Assembly (NCBI RefSeq): GCF_024296665.1
Contig: NZ_CP100762.1
Location: forward strand, 1,426,001-1,490,000
Length of the DNA stretch: 64,000 nucleotides
From: Salinilacihabitans rarus
GTDB lineage: Archaea > Halobacteriota > Halobacteria > Halobacteriales > Natrialbaceae
Reading direction: 5' to 3'
The position numbers and the translations under genes were made by a program. Within the stretch, counting starts at the first letter, position 1. The number at the start of each line of letters is the position of its first letter. The notes under the pieces are model-generated. The model did not search any database, had not been told where the DNA came from, and saw only the letters and a program-made list of their open reading frames with translations. This document shows, piece after piece, positions 61,996 through 64,000 of the stretch.

Positions 61996-62693
61996 AGTAC
62001 CACCTCCGTTAGCTCTTCGAACGCATCTATCCTGTGGTCGGGTTCACGGGCCCCTTCCAGCCCGTCGTCGACGTCGGCGTTGAACAGCACGGTTTCGAGC
62101 CCGACGGCGTTCGCGCCCACGACGTCGGCCGTGACGTCGTCGCCGACCATCGCGGCCTCGGACGCCCGGCAGTCGAGCCGTGCGAGGGGGAGCGTGAACA
62201 TGACCGATCCCGGCTTCTCCCGGCCCGTCTCCTCGGAGGTCAACAGGAGGTCGACGTGGGGTTCCAGCCCCAGTTCGTCGAGTTTGCGGAGCTGAATCCG
62301 GGTCGTCAGGTTGGTCACGACGGCGACGGCGACGCCCGCCTCGCGGAGCGTCGCGAGGGTCCCTTCGACGCCCGGGAACGGCTCCATCGCGTCGACGTAC
62401 CCCTCCCAGTAGGCCTCGCCGAGCGCGAAGGCGTCGCCGATCCGGGGCTCGCCCTCGCGGCGTTCGAGGGCGCGCTTGAAGTAGAGGAACCGCTCGTGGG
62501 AGGCGGCCGTACCGCCGAGTTCGCGCTTGACCTCCCGCCGACCCGCCCGGTAGAAGTCCTCGAACCCCTCGCGGTCGAAGTCGTAGCCCCGGTCGCGGGC
62601 GGTCCGCAGGGCGGCTTCCTTCCCCGCCTCGTTACAGGGCGGGTACGGGTAGAGCGTGTCGTCGAGGTCGAAGAGGACTGCGTCGACGGACAT
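61992..62693 (-). CDS. HAD-superfamily hydrolase
   Basis: A 233-residue Had-like phosphatase: [17 protein letters not shown] (nucleophile Asp, residues about 3-19), [19 protein letters not shown] (motif II), [16 protein letters not shown] (motif III Lys) and [21 protein letters not shown] (motif IV). The cap domain is all-helical (about residues 15-90, subfamily IA). Together with the overlapping aldolase it may process a sugar phosphate; neither substrate is determinable. It is close to the L-2-haloacid/phosphoglycolate-phosphatase branch. Confidence 0.85.
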   Translation of the reverse strand: MSVDAVLFDLDDTLYPYPPCNEAGKEAALRTARDRGYDFDREGFEDFYRAGRREVKRELGGTAASHERFLYFKRALERREGEPRIGDAFALGEAYWEGYVDAMEPFPGVEGTLATLREAGVAVAVVTNLTTRIQLRKLDELGLEPHVDLLLTSEETGREKPGSVMFTLPLARLDCRASEAAMVGDDVTADVVGANAVGLETVLFNADVDDGLEGAREPDHRIDAFEELTEVVL

Positions 62694-62786
62694 AGGCTGT
62701 CGTGTGCGGGGGAGCGCAAAACGCGTGTCGGTCGCGGAGCGGGCGACGTCGGTTGGTTTATGCCGGGCGGCTTCCTGACGTCGACC

Positions 62787-64000
62787 GTGAAATTCGTCTC
62801 AGCCGAGTACGACGCGGCCGCCGCCGGCGTCGACGCCGAGTTGACCGTCTGGGACCGGCTCAAAGGGTGTTTCACGCCCGAGGACGTCGGCGTGTGCTAC
62901 TACCGGTATCCCATCGTCGACCAGCAAAACGACGACCTCGACCGGGAGGCGGATTTCGTGGTTCTACACAGGCGGTACGGGCTCGTCGTGATCGAGTGCA
63001 AGGGGTACCGGATCGACCACATCGAGTCGATAGAGGGGTCACGGTGGTCGCTGCGGGGGACGACACAGGAGTACGCGGCGCCGTACTCGCAGGCGCGCGA
63101 CCACGGGTTCCGACTCCGGTCGCCGATGATGCGCGAGCCGACGCTGGTCGACGAGCGCGGCAACTGTCACATCACGATGACGCCGCTGGTCGCGTTACCG
63201 AACGTCGGCCGCGAGGAGTGGGTCGAACGCGGGTTCGACGACCTGCCGTCCGCGCCGCGGGTGCTCCTGCGGGACGACCTCACGAAGTCGTCGCTCCGGG
63301 AGGCGTTCGAGTCGCTCCCCGGGGACACCGAACTGACCGCCGAGCAGTACGTCGACGCCCGCGCGGTGCTCGGCGGCGGTCAGGCGATCAGCGGCGAGCG
63401 CGGGCCCGTGCTGGCCGACGGCGACACGAAGGCGGGGCTCTACGAGACCGTCGAGAAGGGGCTGAAACGCCTCGACGAGCGACAGGAGGAGATCGGGGTC
63501 CAGATCCCCGACGGGCCCCAGCAGATCCGGGGGATCGCCGGTTCGGGAAAGACCGCCCTCGTCGCCCGGAAGGCGGCGGCGATGCACGCCAAACACCCCG
63601 ACTGGAAGATCGCGATCACGTTCAACACCCGGAGCCTCTACCAGACGATTCGCGACTCGGTCAGGCGGTTCTACGCCGACTTCGGCGGCGACGAGCCCGA
63701 CTGGGAGCGCCTCGAGGTGCTACACGGCTGGGGCGGAAAGAGCGAACACGGGATGTACTACCGGATCGCCCAGGACGCGGGGGTCTCCCCGCACCACGTC
63801 GGGTCGGCGAAGGACGCGTTCGACGCCGACGGCCCCGGGGAGTTGCTCGAGGCGTGCTGTCGGGAACTGGTCGCGGAGGCGCCGATCCAGGAGCGCTACG
63901 ACGCGATCCTCATCGACGAGGCACAGGACATGGAGCCCGCCTTCTACGAGATGTGTTACCGGGCGTTGAAGCCGCCGAAACGCCTCATCTGGGCCTACGA
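62787..64000 (+). CDS. NERD nuclease-UvrD/Rep-like helicase, partial (continues past right edge)
   Basis: Visible N-terminal 404 residues. A NERD (nuclease-related) domain covers about residues 20-95: EADFVVLHRRYGLVVIECKGYRIDH, whose Asp...Glu-Cys-Lys is a PD-(D/E)xK-like site. Then a superfamily 1 helicase begins: IRGIAGSGKTALVARKAAAMHA (Walker A, about residue 250), WKIAITFNTRSLYQTIRDSV, LEVLHGWGG and YDAILIDEAQDMEPAFYEMC (Walker B/DEAQD). The GTG at 62787 is used because TTTATG lies about 27 nt upstream; an in-frame ATG at 62760 overlaps that box. Such fusions handle DNA ends and occur in some defence islands, but nothing else here says so. Confidence 0.82.
   Translation, partial: MKFVSAEYDAAAAGVDAELTVWDRLKGCFTPEDVGVCYYRYPIVDQQNDDLDREADFVVLHRRYGLVVIECKGYRIDHIESIEGSRWSLRGTTQEYAAPYSQARDHGFRLRSPMMREPTLVDERGNCHITMTPLVALPNVGREEWVERGFDDLPSAPRVLLRDDLTKSSLREAFESLPGDTELTAEQYVDARAVLGGGQAISGERGPVLADGDTKAGLYETVEKGLKRLDERQEEIGVQIPDGPQQIRGIAGSGKTALVARKAAAMHAKHPDWKIAITFNTRSLYQTIRDSVRRFYADFGGDEPDWERLEVLHGWGGKSEHGMYYRIAQDAGVSPHHVGSAKDAFDADGPGELLEACCRELVAEAPIQERYDAILIDEAQDMEPAFYEMCYRALKPPKRLIWAY

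Overview
The window is GC-rich, acidic-proteome DNA from a halophilic archaeon of class Halobacteria. The signs are Asp/Glu-rich proteins, many leaderless genes with a TATA-like box 25-30 nt before an ATG or GTG start, Tat/lipobox signals, and archaeal enzymes such as CTP-dependent riboflavin kinase RibK, CarS, AglB, Taw1 and haloarchaeal GlpABC/GlpK. From memory, Haloferax volcanii carries ilv-leu, agl and glp loci in a comparable neighbourhood, so much of this is a conserved haloarchaeal region with lineage-specific insertions. I see no rRNA, tRNA, CRISPR array or insertion sequence.

Layout. (1) 1-10.5 kb: branched-chain amino acid biosynthesis on the minus strand: leuA, then ilvB-ilvN-ilvC-orfX-leuC-leuD as a tightly overlapped operon, and leuB (cut by the window edge) set apart behind two plus-strand genes (lipoprotein beta-propeller, CBS protein). 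Candidate leader ORFs with adjacent hairpins precede ilvB and leuA, and leuA has an apparent one-base frameshift near its start. (2) 10.5-14 kb: small haloarchaeal genes (ferritin-like, VOC, degenerate MBL-like, RHH, DUFs). (3) 14-30 kb: N-glycosylation: aglJ, aglM, aglF, a MOP flippase, aglQ, two further glycosyltransferases and the oligosaccharyltransferase aglB, interleaved with three alkaline-phosphatase-superfamily genes, then a DUF368 lipid-phosphate translocase candidate. About 17.2-23.7 kb looks lower in GC. (4) 30-41 kb: glycerol catabolism, glpABC divergent from glpK and a membrane protein, with an Orc1/Cdc6-like ATPase and a CHAT protease-like gene running on from glpC. (5) 41-43 kb: phosphoglycolate phosphatase, CMD-family protein, Taw1. 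(6) 43-54.6 kb: a second glycan locus with a flippase, a divergent alkaline-phosphatase-like gene and an eight-gene minus-strand operon of glycosyltransferases alternating with sulfatase/phosphatase-like enzymes. (7) 54.9-64 kb: ribK-ribB, ilvE, DUF502, proline dehydrogenase, carS, YihY-type protein, pyrE, class II aldolase plus HAD hydrolase, and a truncated NERD-helicase gene.

How it fits together. The ilv/leu genes plus ilvE at 56 kb cover Ile/Val/Leu synthesis from acetolactate onward; dihydroxyacid dehydratase (ilvD) is not in the window. AglF and AglM make UDP-glucose and UDP-glucuronate; AglJ, AglG and other transferases would build the glycan on dolichol phosphate, a flippase moves it out and AglB transfers it to protein. 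DUF368 next to aglB could return the lipid carrier. The second glycan operon has no oligosaccharyltransferase and is the best candidate for an undescribed surface-polymer pathway. The most unusual regulatory signal is the leaderless 26-codon ORF before ilvB that ends in Leu-Ile-Ile-Val just before its stop codon.
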